From: Chrysaora quinquecirrha | Taxonomy: Eukaryota; Cnidaria; Scyphozoa; Semaeostomeae; Pelagiidae | Assembly (NCBI GenBank): GCA_014526335.1 | Contig: JACTAT010000182.1 | Coordinates: forward strand, 62,001 to 126,000 | Direction of reading: 5' to 3' | Length of the DNA stretch: 64,000 nucleotides | Shown here: piece by piece, positions 21,577 to 31,282 of the stretch | How positions within the stretch are numbered: the stretch's first letter is position 1 | Layout: the number at the start of each line of letters is the position of its first letter | Made by a program: the position numbers and the translations under genes | The notes under the pieces: generated by a model | What the model was told of the DNA's origin: nothing | What the model saw: only the letters and a program-made list of their open reading frames with translations | Databases searched by the model: none

Positions 21577-22300
21577 ATTTCATCATTAAAATCATGAAAT
21601 CATCGAAATCTATAGTAACAGCTACATATAGCTAGAATTATCCTACACTAGTAGGACATAGCTATAAGTCTATATATAGAATGAAACTTAAAACTATCAC
21701 CGTAAGTTTTTCTGCACATGCTTTCTCTCCGTTTGCTGCTAGGCAATGATTGATTTGATGGAGGGACAAGTGTCCTTTTATAGGATTTTTTTGCTCAACA
21801 AATCACATTGAAAGAACATACAAATTTTGTTCACATTGGTCAAAAAGTATGTACAACACCAATTTCTGTCGAATTGGTCTGCTTTTTGGACAATTTCACT
21901 GCAAATGTGCAAATGTTTTGCATTTGTACAAGATTCACTGCACTGTACACATTGCTCTGCAAATGTGAAAATGCTCTGCATTTGTACAAGATTCACTGCA
22001 CTGTACACATTGCTCTGCAAATGTGCAAATGTTCTGCAAATGTTCAGAAAATTGAGCAGAAGGTAAATAGAAAAATAGAATGTATTGTCCCCTTGAACAA
22101 TATAAAATGCAGCAGATGTTTCTTGATTTTCATTCGGCTTTCGGGTTCGCAAACACAAGGTTTTAGAAAACAAAGAAATAGAATTAATATTGATAAACAA
22201 TAACAATCTTATTGCTATACGATGTCGACTTTACAAGGCAAGCAAGCTACTACTGAGGAGGTGGTTATTTTTTACGAGGGGTAAATAAGGGTGTCGTCGT
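21577..22300. repeat. Intergenic region with 58-bp tandem repeat
   Basis: Between the start of the polymerase gene and the plus-strand genes lies an AT-rich spacer. At 21901-22040 there are about 2.4 copies of a 58-bp unit (starts at 21901, 21959 and 22017) built on GCAAATGTG(C/A)AAATG and ACAAGATTCACTGCACTGTA. Its place between divergent genes suggests a control region. The reading of frames here as genes is not supported. Confidence 0.75.
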
Positions 22301-23494
22301 CGAGACTATGCAACAAGCTCGAAGGGCTTTCTGAATTGAAGGTTCAAGTGCTTTATCGTCCAAAGTACAAAAGTCTGTCGGAAAAAAACTGCGTCTTCTT
22401 AAACTGCGTGCTGCTTACGGTTTGGATGGGCAAATCAAGGAAGAGGATGCACGTTCCAGTGTCATTCTGTCTGCAAAGAAACTGGTAACAGTTAGTCACA
22501 TCTAAATGTCACAGCTTAAGCAGGCAATGGAAAAAAAAAGAAATGCCGCCCCAAAAAAGAAAAACCTGTCTGCAGACCAAGCCTTGAAGCTTTATCGCAA
22601 GTCGTTGAAAGATGAATTCGCAAGACATGGATGGCAGGTTGGACACATGATACCATGTTCTAAAGAACATTACGCAAAATTGGCCCAAGAAAGCTTGGCA
22701 CCAAGCAAAGACGCAATACCATCTTCCAAATTCATTGTGAAGCTTGCGCACTTCAAAGGACCAAACGACAACATGGAATACAACGATGAAGTCTGTTTCA
22801 TGCTATGCATGGATACAGCTGCTGCCACATCGGTGACAAATTTCAAAGAGGCAGCTGCATGTTTCGGAATATCCATGGTACTGACAAGAACTGATTCAAC
22901 TGGGATGGTTCACATTAATAAGAGCATCATATTGTCTCAGTTTGAGACCGAAGATCTCATGTTGATGCTGTTTGCAGACAGATGTGCTTTTCTTACAGAG
23001 TTTTGGCCTTACACATTTCAACGATTTGCAGATAAACTGAAAGATAAAAACCTAAAAATCGATGCTGATCAAAAGAAGCTGCAAACTTGGAAGGCATTGA
23101 TTCTTTCATGCAGCTGGCAAAGAAAGAAGCAGTAGCACCAGCTACTGTGCCGGGGATTACCACCAAGCACCTGCTAGCCATCAGAAACTCCGCCGCCGTC
23201 GTCGCTTCTCTGGACGATCAAGATCGTGATGATGATGATGATGATAATGATGATGATGATTATGATGATAAGGGGGAAGAAATTTCTTGGATCCGTAAAA
23301 ACTACAAGGAGGATGATGGTGATGATTATGATTATGATGGTGATAATGATTATGATAATGATGCCAGCAATCAGGAGGAGAAAGATGCTGAACGCATCAC
23401 AAGCAAGCTGACAAATGACCATTATCACCAGGGGATTATGATGATGATGATGATGATGAAGGAGGACAGCGCTGGGGCAGCTGTTACACTGTGA
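22224..23494 (+). CDS. Unknown Polinton gene(s), lysine-rich then acidic low-complexity
   Basis: The main frame is 22506-23135 (209 aa): a basic N-terminus with MEKKRNAAPKKKNLSADQAL, then a compact region with GWQVGHMIPCSKEHYAKLAQ and FETEDLMLMLFADRCAFLTE. Upstream, another frame (about 22380-22505) is also protein-like (LDGQIKEEDARSSVILSAKK) and is separated by a stop at 22503-22505, so the gene may be longer and broken. An overlapping frame, 23087-23494, continues with a long Asp-rich tract from GAT repeats. It is the only cluster on the plus strand of the element, divergent from the polymerase. I do not recognise a family; a structural or DNA-binding role would be a guess. The frame is open for 209 codons beside decayed neighbours. 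Confidence 0.4.
23225..23460. repeat. GAT/ATG triplet microsatellites
   Basis: GATGATGATGATGATAATGA at 23229-23270, GATTATGATTATGATGGTGA near 23325 and ATGATGATG at 23438-23458. They translate as Asp-rich or Met-rich tracts depending on frame. Confidence 0.9.
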
Positions 23495-24061
23495 TACTCT
23501 CATCGTCACTGCCACCGTCACTTGATGTAGATGATTGCAACAGTCAAATGCCACCTATTGCTCGCAAGGAAATGTCTGATGAGTTTTCATGAAGCCTTTA
23601 AAGGCACTCAAGACCAGCGCAGCTTAAGCAAGTACACAGGTAGAACGCAAAAGGAAGCAAAAAGAAGAAAATGCTGCAAAGTTGGAACAAGACGCAGTTG
23701 CAAATCGTGTATCAACAGTACCTTCACCCCGCGAAAAAAGCTGCATTGTGACGTCCTAAAGAGGCAGGGGAAATCAATGAAGGACTACCTTGAACATTGG
23801 TTTTTTTTTCGTTGCTGTTTTAATCAAGAACACTTTTATTTACAAACACCATAGTTGCTGCTGCTGAACTTTCAAATGTATAAAATATGTATTTATATAT
23901 TTTATACATTGCATATATAAAATATATAGATATATAGTTAATCAAATATAATCTTCAATCAAGTTTTGTACAGACATGAGAATTGTATATCATTTATTTA
24001 TAAAATAAATCAGTTGATCAAAAAATTGGTTCACACATGTTGATTGTCTTTCGCCCCTGAG
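23495..24061. other. Spacer between plus- and minus-strand Polinton genes
   Basis: About 570 bp. A lysine-rich frame near 23630-23760 may be the tail of the upstream gene. The rest is AT-rich, with TATA-type simple sequence at 23880-23940. No domain is seen. Confidence 0.35.
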
Positions 24062-24538
24062 CTACTTTTTTTTAACATCACGTTTCTCCAGGTACATTTT
24101 GATAGCATCTAAAGGCATCTCGCCTTCCTCGGTACACATTTTTTTAATGTTTTTCAAGCATGAGAAGAAGTTTAGATAATTTTTGCCTCTCGTGCCGACA
24201 GTAGAAATCATATTAGCGTTCATTAAAGAACGGTTATAATCTTGTGTGTACGAAGAGTGGTTATAAAGAAAATCACATTCGCTCATTCTGCATTCCGAGC
24301 AGGTAAGACTATTAACATAAGTGATGCTTTTAGCATAATTGATTAGTGCGTCAATGTTTTTGTCACTGCCTTTATAGAGAGTCGAGAAACATGTGTTAAA
24401 AAAGTTGAAGTTTACACAATGCATTGAAAAGGCATGATCTAAAAAAATAGAAGTAAACTTTTTCAGATAGGCAGTTGAACCTGCCATATGCGAGGAATAA
24501 TAAGGATATTCTGACAAGTCGTAATGCTCACCAAACAC
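24062..24538 (-). CDS. Unknown Polinton protein, 158 aa
   Basis: An open frame of 158 codons from ATG 24538 to stop 24062. It has the segments EYPYYSSHMAGSTAYLKKF and FLDHAFSMHCVNFNFFNTCF, a cysteine pair CSECRMSEC, and a basic C-terminus ending KRDVKKK. Composition is protein-like rather than random. Upstream bases (24540-24660) may continue it in other frames. Family unknown. It lies in the row of minus-strand genes typical of a Polinton structural block, so a virion-component role is possible but unproven. Confidence 0.45.
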   Translation of the reverse strand: MFGEHYDLSEYPYYSSHMAGSTAYLKKFTSIFLDHAFSMHCVNFNFFNTCFSTLYKGSDKNIDALINYAKSITYVNSLTCSECRMSECDFLYNHSSYTQDYNRSLMNANMISTVGTRGKNYLNFFSCLKNIKKMCTEEGEMPLDAIKMYLEKRDVKKK

Positions 24539-24653
24539 AACGAAAATAATCTTGCAAAGGAATAGCTGACCAAAAGAACTCTCAGTTTTAAGAAGAAAGA
24601 TTACAGGATTGAAGGAAATCTTGTTTTGAGTTTCGGTGATGCTGTTGTGATGG

Positions 24654-25144
24654 TTAGAAATGGCATCTATTAAAGTAATAATTGTTGTAAATCTTATTTA
24701 AGACTTTTTTTCCTCTGCATAGAAGACACTCGTCAGGTTTCCTTCTTGCTACATAGCGAAATGGTTGCATCATATATTTCTCACCACAAATTTTGCACGT
24801 CAGAAACAAGTGTGTTTCCCAAATCATTGTGGTTAATTTTGCGATCTTCTGAAAATCACCGCTTATGCAATTGTTAGTCAGGCGTATTTTTTGCAAAATC
24901 ATAATTAAGAGAAGAGTGAAAAGGCTTGGATTTATTGGGAGGTCTGTTGTGGGAGCGATAACAACGATTTTCTCAGCTGATATCGACGACAAGTCAGCTG
25001 CATTTGTCATCGCTGTCATCATAGATAAGCTGCTGCTTGTGTTCTTTGTTGATGCTGCTGCAACCAATTCAGCAGGAGTAGCGGGTGCAAACGGTTGTTC
25101 GATGTTTTCTGGATCAACAATATTTTCATTGGTAGTTTCAATAA

Positions 25145-25175
<31 letters not shown>

Positions 25176-25346
25176 AGTGGTAGTAGCAGCAGCAGTAGGA
25201 AAACCCTTCAAGTCAGACAAAAGATATTCATATTCGTCTGTTAAAATAAAATTTTGTGCTTCTGTCGCCAAGTCCAAAAACTCATCAAAGTCGTTAGCTG
25301 CTGCTGCTGCTGCTAAAGATGTTTGAGAATGTTCATATTGTGGCAT
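24654..25346 (-). CDS. Unknown Polinton protein, 230 aa, Thr/Ala-rich with C-terminal zinc ribbon
   Basis: Open from ATG 25346 to 24654. The N-terminus has an alanine run (GCT repeats) and a threonine run of 12 or more residues (ACT repeats, about 25145-25190), both triplet microsatellites kept in frame. The middle is acidic and serine-rich. The C-terminus has two cysteine pairs, CKICGEKYMM and CLLCRGKK, about 25 residues apart, forming a likely zinc ribbon. No enzyme motif is visible. The low-complexity middle looks like a linker, and the ribbon suggests nucleic-acid or protein binding. The family is not recognised. It is intact as a frame, which stands out beside the broken polymerase. Confidence 0.45.
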
Positions 25347-25398
25347 TTCAGCAGTAGCAGCAACAGTTGGATCTGTCTATTGAATTGACATGTATACC

Positions 25399-25560
25399 TA
25401 ATTTGAACCCCATAGAAATTTGCGAGAAAAAAAAGTGCATGAAAATTCTCAAAATTTGAACCCCATAGAAATTTGTGAAAGAAAAGTTCACGCAAATTCG
25501 CAAAAATTTGAACCCATCGAAATTTGCGAAAAATTTTACACAGATTAGATTTCAATCGTG
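25399..25560. repeat. Three-copy 53-bp tandem repeat
   Basis: AATTTGAACCCCATAGAAATTTG recurs, with variants, from 25399, 25452 and 25505, a 53-bp period. It lies between two minus-strand Polinton genes, in the expected promoter region of the 230-aa gene. Confidence 0.8.
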
Positions 25561-25721
25561 AGGGTAGGCTATAAATTGACAGCAAGGTATTGCAGAGCTT
25601 CAGATTTAGAGATCGGCTTAACCACTCTGGATATTGCAACTAGGAGCTTTTGTACTGTATATATATCATGAAAAGAAGTATCAAAAGATGAAGCAAGTCA
25701 TAATGAAGAAAAGCGTTCTTT

Positions 25722-25955
25722 TTATCGAAATGCAATTAAAGACAGAAACAAGTTGCTTTTGAGTTCATGATGATGACAACAATGTCGTCCTCGATGCCCA
25801 CCACTACCAAGTCGCCTGTTTTTCTTCTTTCCTTTACCTATGATTTTTTTCATCAACTTTTCAGTAGCTGCTGAAAGCGATCCAGAAACTACAGCTCCAA
25901 GTGCTTTTTTAGCCAAACTGCTGCCAATAAGTCTGCCTACTATTGCAGAAGCCAT
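25722..25955 (-). CDS. Small basic protein with amphipathic/glycine-alanine N-terminus
   Basis: From the second methionine (MASAIVGRLIGSSLAKKALG) the product is about 77 aa. It has an alanine/glycine/serine-rich, potentially amphipathic helical half, then a strongly basic stretch (KKIIGKGKKKNRR) and a His/Cys cluster (CCHHH). Small proteins combining an amphipathic segment with a basic tail occur in Polinton-like and adenovirus-like virions as membrane-active or DNA-condensing components. That is an analogy from composition only, with no sequence match claimed. The longer start at 25991 adds a hydrophobic stretch and is less likely. Confidence 0.4.
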   Translation of the reverse strand: MASAIVGRLIGSSLAKKALGAVVSGSLSAATEKLMKKIIGKGKKKNRRLGSGGHRGRHCCHHHELKSNLFLSLIAFR

Positions 25956-26235
25956 TCCAAACACGCCGCAGTAAAGTATATAGAACAGCAATCTCCACTA
26001 AATATGTTTTATTAAATTGACATGTATACCTATCTTTATTGATAACATTTAAGATATTGAAAAACTGAAGTAAGAGCTATATGTATGGTTGTTGACTGTT
26101 AAACGTTTATACGAATTTATTTATATTGTATGTTATATATACATATATATCAAGAAATTCACACAGTTTCAAAAAAGTACTATCCCTGCTCTGAACAGTT
26201 CAGCAGCACACATCATTTGTGTTCAGATATGTCAA

Positions 26236-26481
26236 TTACCATTTTCGGAGATAAATTTCGTTATACCTGTCATAAGGTATTATCGGTATAGGGTTATAGG
26301 TGAGCCAAGTTCCTCGTCCACTTGTAGATTTTCTTTTGCGGCTACTTTTTCTCCTTCTTGAAATACTTTGAAACATTTTCTGTCGCATAAAAGAGGGCTC
26401 ATTTCTCAATAGTCTGCTCCCTTTCACAGCTGAACGCACGAGAATGTACACTTTGCTAAATGCTTGTCGTTTCCAAGACAT
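26236..26481 (-). CDS. Small arginine/serine-rich protein, unknown
   Basis: An 81-codon frame (MSWKRQAFSKVYILVRSAVK) with a central arginine/serine cluster (ISRRRKSSRKRKSTSGRG) and a tyrosine/proline-rich tail. The charge pattern suggests nucleic-acid binding. It lies in the minus-strand gene row of the Polinton between the 77-aa basic protein and the ATPase. No family is recognised, and a chance frame cannot be excluded. Confidence 0.3.
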   Translation of the reverse strand: MSWKRQAFSKVYILVRSAVKGSRLLRNEPSFMRQKMFQSISRRRKSSRKRKSTSGRGTWLTYNPIPIIPYDRYNEIYLRKW

Positions 26482-27139
26482 TATGCTCTTTCTCCTGCTC
26501 CGGTGCTCCTTTTTAACAACTTATAATTTGCACTGCTGTATACATTGCTTCACAAAATCAATGAAGACAAGAAAAACAAAAAACGATTATAGTCATTTGT
26601 ATACAATACATACGCTTATATAAAACGAAATATCAAATGTGTGTACTAATCAATGTTAGCATCAGTCATCGGTAATCTACGTACTTCTTACACACGCACA
26701 CACACACACACACTGTTTTAGCGGAGGTGAAGGTGACGAGTGCTACGAAGGCGATGAGGGGCAGCACTTAGCATTCTAAGGTAGCAGTGTCCTCAAATTC
26801 TGTGTCGTCCTTGTTTCCTCTTGAACAAAATATGGTATCTGCTGCGTTTTCTAACAGTTCTTATTTATTACCCCATAAACATTTACCGACAACAACAAAA
26901 CTTTGATCATAACACTACTATCATTATTTAAATGATCTTCCATCTAGTTGGAAGCATAGTTGGAAGCTGTTCATAGTCACGTTCAAAACAGTTGTTTCTT
27001 AACCATCGTATGACATATCTGTATTTCTTATTTCCATTTGGTAAATGATTCACCAGCACATAGGGGTACAACTGAGCTTCTCTGTCGAAAAATTCATCAT
27101 CTTTTTATGTTGTACCTTGCTATGCTGTGGATCGTGTCT
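26482..27139. other. Spacer with CA microsatellite
   Basis: About 660 bp without a supported gene. A (CA)n run lies at about 26695-26712. Short open pieces show no motif. Confidence 0.4.
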
Positions 27140-27739
27140 TTATAACATTATCTGAAGTCGATGATTGTGATTAGGAATCGGAAAAATAAAATCATAATCA
27201 GAATTGGCAGTCATTGTCTGGGCAACTTTTCCTTTTAGAAAAGGATCTTGCCATAACGAAAATACGCTCAGGTTTGTATGATGACTTTCTCGAGAGAATA
27301 TTGCAGAAACATCTTTGTCATTTGTTACTTCCATCATCAAACCGTCAAGCACAACTATGCCATCTTCTAAGCAATCTAGCAACAAATCTTCATTTCTTGC
27401 TATCGTACCCTTTTCAGTAGCGTCAATAAATTGAATTCTGCCTCGATATTGATTTTCTACAATGTCTTTTGCTCTGTCGAAATCCTTTTTTCTTGCTACA
27501 CCATAAAACCATATGACTTTTCTCATGCAGAGTCCCGACTCGTCTGATGTACATTCTGTCCACTGCTCTAAAATGTTTGTTAGCAATGTAGTCTTACCGA
27601 ATTTCGATTTACCAAACATAAAACATGTGAACGGTGTTTTCAGTCTCAAATCAATTGCTTCTTGATCTTCCAAATGATGACTAGTCGTTAAGTCTTCAAC
27701 ATTGTCAAATAGAAAATTCTCCTCTGACACAGGATTCAA
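27140..27739 (-). CDS. FtsK/HerA-type packaging ATPase of the Polinton
   Basis: An open 199-codon frame from ATG 27739. The Walker A motif is FGKSKFGKTTLLTNIL (residues about 42-57). The Walker B-like strand is GIVVLDGLMMEV (about 130-141), with acidic D and E. It is followed by SRESHHTNLSVFSLWQDPF, the arginine- and glutamine-bearing sensor region of A32-like packaging ATPases. These enzymes pump element DNA into capsids, which makes this a strong marker for virus-like Polintons. It is slightly shorter than the usual 220-250 aa, so the C-terminus may be truncated. It is preceded by a small gene on the same strand with only 3 bp between stop and start. The frame is unbroken. Confidence 0.8.
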   Translation of the reverse strand: MNPVSEENFLFDNVEDLTTSHHLEDQEAIDLRLKTPFTCFMFGKSKFGKTTLLTNILEQWTECTSDESGLCMRKVIWFYGVARKKDFDRAKDIVENQYRGRIQFIDATEKGTIARNEDLLLDCLEDGIVVLDGLMMEVTNDKDVSAIFSRESHHTNLSVFSLWQDPFLKGKVAQTMTANSDYDFIFPIPNHNHRLQIML

Positions 27740-27742
27740 ACA

Positions 27743-28009
27743 CTAATCTGCAATTCTGTCCAACAACTGGAAAAAGTTGCTTTGCTGGCAATGTTGTTGT
27801 TGTTTTTGTGCTGCTCCATTACGGCTTTGCCTTGCGTACCAACTGGGATTGGTAGTTGGCATTGCATTTTGCCAGTACCCTTGTTCATGGGCTTTTCTCT
27901 TATAAGTCTCTACACCTTGTAAAACTCTCCTTCTCTTACTACTACTACTAGAAACATTTCCTTGATAATATTTCTTAGTGCTAGCAGTGGGACAGCCTTG
28001 TTTTAACAT
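27743..28009 (-). CDS. Small Gln/Ser-rich protein upstream of the ATPase
   Basis: An 88-codon frame (MLKQGCPTASTKKYYQGNVS...) with a serine run, SKRRRVLQGVETYKRKAHEQ and a glutamine-rich tail. It ends 3 bp before the ATPase start on the same strand, a tight spacing that suggests a shared transcript. The family is not recognised. Confidence 0.35.
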   Translation of the reverse strand: MLKQGCPTASTKKYYQGNVSSSSSKRRRVLQGVETYKRKAHEQGYWQNAMPTTNPSWYARQSRNGAAQKQQQHCQQSNFFQLLDRIAD

Positions 28010-28125
28010 AACTACTATTTGCTAGCAGCAAGTCAGCTTTCTGATGAAAATTGGATGCTTGAAATATTAATATAGCTTTCAATAATTTCTCAGTTTTTTA
28101 ATTCAACACACAGTTAATGCACATA

Positions 28126-29668
28126 TTATTGCAAACTGTTGCAATCAAAGTGATTTCTTTTTAATGCGTCACATCCTGTATGTCTATAGCCAGCATAGGC
28201 ATTTGACTTGTTTTCCAATATCTGTCCATGCACTTTTGTAGTAGTACAAGATTCGTCTGATTGCAAGCCTGTTAGAAAGCAACCTTTCTTTCTTTTATAA
28301 CTTTGAAACAATCTTCTTTCATGCTCTAGTTTACGTTTGTTTTCGTCTTTTCTCTCTTACCTACACAGTTGACAAGTGCTGCTTTCCACTCTGCTTTCTG
28401 ACGCTGCTCAACAATATGTTGATGTCGTTGACGTTGATGCTGCAAATATTCCTGTGAACGCTCTGCTTCAATAAACATATTTTTGTGCTCTGCTTTGTCT
28501 CCACTACCTCTAAGCAACAGGCGCTTATACTGCTACTCTTGCTTGTTTATTTCTTTTTGCCTTTTTCGAGTGGTAGTCACTACTGTCGGTAACACTGCAG
28601 CTGCGGCTGCTGCTGCTGCTGCTGTCGTCAGATAAATCATCATTTTCAAACATACTAGTGCCATCAATTCCGTCGTCGGCCTAGTTGTGAATATCATATT
28701 CAAATGATATATCACTATTTGTCACATAGTCCTTGTCATCGTCTGAAATGCTTACAGCATCTATTTTTGTTTTTTTTTCAGACAATCACCAAACCCACTT
28801 TATCTTGTCTTCATCACCTGTAGTTGTACTGGTACTATCTGCTGAATGAACTTCGTCTGTTGAAACAGTTGCCTCAGCATAGCAAAAACCAGGATTTGGA
28901 TCGTTTCTCGTTTCGAATTCCCCGCCTGTTGTCAGTGGCATAAATACCTTGAAGTCTTCAGAAAAGTCAGTTCGCTTTTTATTATTCCCACATCTGCTTA
29001 GATATTTCTTATGCATATGTTTCTTTATTTCTTTAGAAATTGAATCAAATGTTAATCTTGCCGTTTCATTTATCATTTCAGTTGAATCATCATCTAGCCG
29101 ACGTCGAAAGAGACTTTTTTCCTTTGATGATTTTCAAAAAACTCTCTTTTTTTCATTCTCGACATGTTTATGCCTTTTCTCACTTGCAGTGCTTGAAATA
29201 CATAATAATGAATGTGCATGTCATGACGAATACTAGACATCATCTTAATGTTACGCCTCAAGTCTGACTCATTCACCATGTCTTCTGATGTGCTCAGCCA
29301 AGACGGTTTACCAGTTTTTTCAAACCAATACGACTCTAGCACAGTATCCCTGACATCATCACGTACATTTTCAATAATTTCACTTATTGGGGCATACGCC
29401 TAATCACTTACTGTCTTGTGGATGTACCTTTGCAGGCTCTCCCAATCTACTTTGATGATAAACAGATGAAAGTCTACAGATGCTGTGTAAAATCCAATCG
29501 AAAAAGCCTTCTGCTTACAGTTTCTGCTCTCAAAATGTGTTTCCTAACATATGCATACACAAGAGCTTGATACTTAGCCGGATATGAAAAATAGAAAAGG
29601 ATAGTCTCATTGTTGGTGAACATCCTTGATGTCTTCACACAAGCCTCCATTTCTTGCCTTGATATCAA
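28126..29668 (-). pseudogene. Decayed unknown Polinton gene region
   Basis: Several minus-strand frames are collinear and protein-like but separated by stops and shifts: 29668-29474 (MISRQEMEACVKTSRMF), about 29460-29094 (VDWESLQRYIHK, then WFEKTGKPSWLSTSEDMVNE), 29076-28786 (MINETARLTFDSISKEIKKH, then GFCYAEATV), a Ser/Asp-rich stretch with GCT repeats at about 28595-28625, and 28311-28126 (FQSYKRKKGCFLTGLQSDES). Two or more former genes may be present. No catalytic motif of an integrase or protease can be recognised. Given the position, structural genes are plausible, but I cannot name them. Confidence 0.45.
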
Positions 29669-30392
29669 AATATATCACTTGACAATCCTGCTTCAATTAT
29701 ATTAATGCATCATCTGTTCAGATTTTTGCAATAAAAAACATCTTTGTTTTGTTTGTTTGTTTAACAAAATAAATTTTTCCTTGTTTTGTTAATGAGCTGT
29801 AAAAAATGCATGAAAATTTGCGCAGGCAGAAAACTGCCGAATTTCGGGCAGCCAGCAAAAAAACCTTTATTTTGAATTGCATTTGTTTAAGACCTGTATT
29901 TGCCTTATACATCTCTGTTGTGTTGGCTTTAGACAATTTCGCTTGCTTTTGTGGCCTTCTTGGACACAACAGCCTATTTGCATTAAAAATTCAACCTTTT
30001 TTATTGCGCATTGCGATGGATGAGCAACATGAAAACTTGAATGCGAACGATAGTTTCGATCATAGCTTTGATGAAAACGACCTTGAAGCGCAACAGATAC
30101 ATGCTAATGCTGACTCTTGTCATTTTATGCTTTATATTGTCATTTCATGCCAAAGAAGTTAATGACTCGGAGGAGATACAGAACTCGAAATTGAGCTACA
30201 AATTTATATGAGACGAACACTAATATCTAAAAAGTAGTATCTACGCAGCAGTACTATAAAAACTGATTACAGGATTGCATTTATTTTTAAAGACAACAAA
30301 ACAAGCTGGCTGTATTCGTTTTGCTCAAAATATATATGAAAATAAAAACACAAAAAAAATAACTTTTCTTATGAATGATATGTTTTAGAAGA
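29669..30392. other. Spacer with one weak plus-strand frame
   Basis: About 720 bp. A plus-strand frame of 118 codons (29806-30162) contains an acidic segment (DSFDHSFDENDLEAQQIHAN), but nothing supports it as a gene. The remainder is AT-rich. Confidence 0.3.
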
Positions 30393-31031
30393 TTATTTAA
30401 GCTTATTAATGCTACAGTGCTTTGTGGTAACGTCTAAGTCTCTGTTTAATTGTGCCGATGGATAGCCGTGGTCGCCGTCCTCAGTAAGGCAGTGCGTATC
30501 AATATCGGCAAGCTTCTCGGAATTCAAAACCCTTTCATCTACAAACGCATTTGTCTTGTAAGAATGATACAAAATCATCTGCACTCTATCCATGTATAAT
30601 TTTCCTACTGCAGCCTCGGTCCATTCGACTTCGAGTCGTTCTCCAAGATTTTGCGCTTCAAAATATTTACTATCATCGGTTGTGACGTAAAAAATTATCT
30701 TTTTTCCAATACATGCCTTGTTCCAATACCATCTCACCTTTAAAACATAATTGTAGCTGCCATCTTTGATCAATGCAGGAGCCACCATATAGGCATCTGC
30801 AGCTGAGCTCACCCAAATTTCAAAAAAGTGTGTTGAATATCTCATTGGAAGTTTTGATTTCATACATCCATCGTTACGATACGATGAAAACGATGCACCA
30901 TCCTTGCCGTTTCGACTCGCATTCTTGCCCTTAACCCGAATGCAGTTATCATCTCTGCCACTGGCAGCACCACTGCTGCTTACCAGAGCAGTAGTCAATA
31001 GTAGTGGTGCCAGACACAGGAAACTAACCAT
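30393..31031 (-). CDS. Predicted secreted 212-aa protein, intact cargo gene of the Polinton
   Basis: The intact frame starts at ATG 31031 and ends at 30393. Residues 1-23 form a clear signal peptide (MVSFLCLAPLLLTTALVSSS, small residues before the predicted cut). The mature part has five cysteines (30, 56, 107, 181, 206) and one N-glycosylation site (NAS, 37-39). It looks like a small beta-rich globular domain, with alternating hydrophobic strands such as YNYVLKVRWYW and KIIFYVTTDD. There is no transmembrane segment after the signal. The start lies about 250 bp inside the right terminal repeat, with a TATA-like run (ATATATATATA) about 100 bp upstream. It is open while the polymerase is riddled with breaks, which suggests either late acquisition or retained selection. 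I do not recognise a family. It could be a host-derived secreted protein or an element-specific glycoprotein. Confidence 0.65.
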   Translation of the reverse strand: MVSFLCLAPLLLTTALVSSSGAASGRDDNCIRVKGKNASRNGKDGASFSSYRNDGCMKSKLPMRYSTHFFEIWVSSAADAYMVAPALIKDGSYNYVLKVRWYWNKACIGKKIIFYVTTDDSKYFEAQNLGERLEVEWTEAAVGKLYMDRVQMILYHSYKTNAFVDERVLNSEKLADIDTHCLTEDGDHGYPSAQLNRDLDVTTKHCSINKLK

Positions 31032-31282
31032 CAGAGCTTTTATTTTCGCAACTTGCTATAGCCTCTTGTCAAACGAAGTAGAATGATCATAAAAAGCAAA
31101 TGAATACACTCACTTGTCCTTCCTTTCATATATATATATACGATTTTCCTTTTGAAAGCTCATATAACATTTACCTTTTCACTTTTTGACATTTCAAAAT
31201 TTCAAGATAAAACAGCATACATTGCTGTGTCAACAAGACCATCTCTCTTCTTGGCTCTTGCGTTTCCGATGTGCAAAATTTG

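Noticed and set aside
23174..23554. 126-codon minus-strand frame rich in Ile and His
   Set aside because: It is the reverse reading of the GAT/ATG microsatellites; the plus strand carries the plausible gene.
24865..25326. 153-codon plus-strand frame rich in Val
   Set aside because: It is antisense to the Thr/Ala-rich Polinton gene, whose zinc ribbon supports the minus strand.
29474..29668. Polinton integrase fragment
   Set aside because: Position would fit, but no HHCC zinc finger or D,D-35-E residues can be found in any frame.
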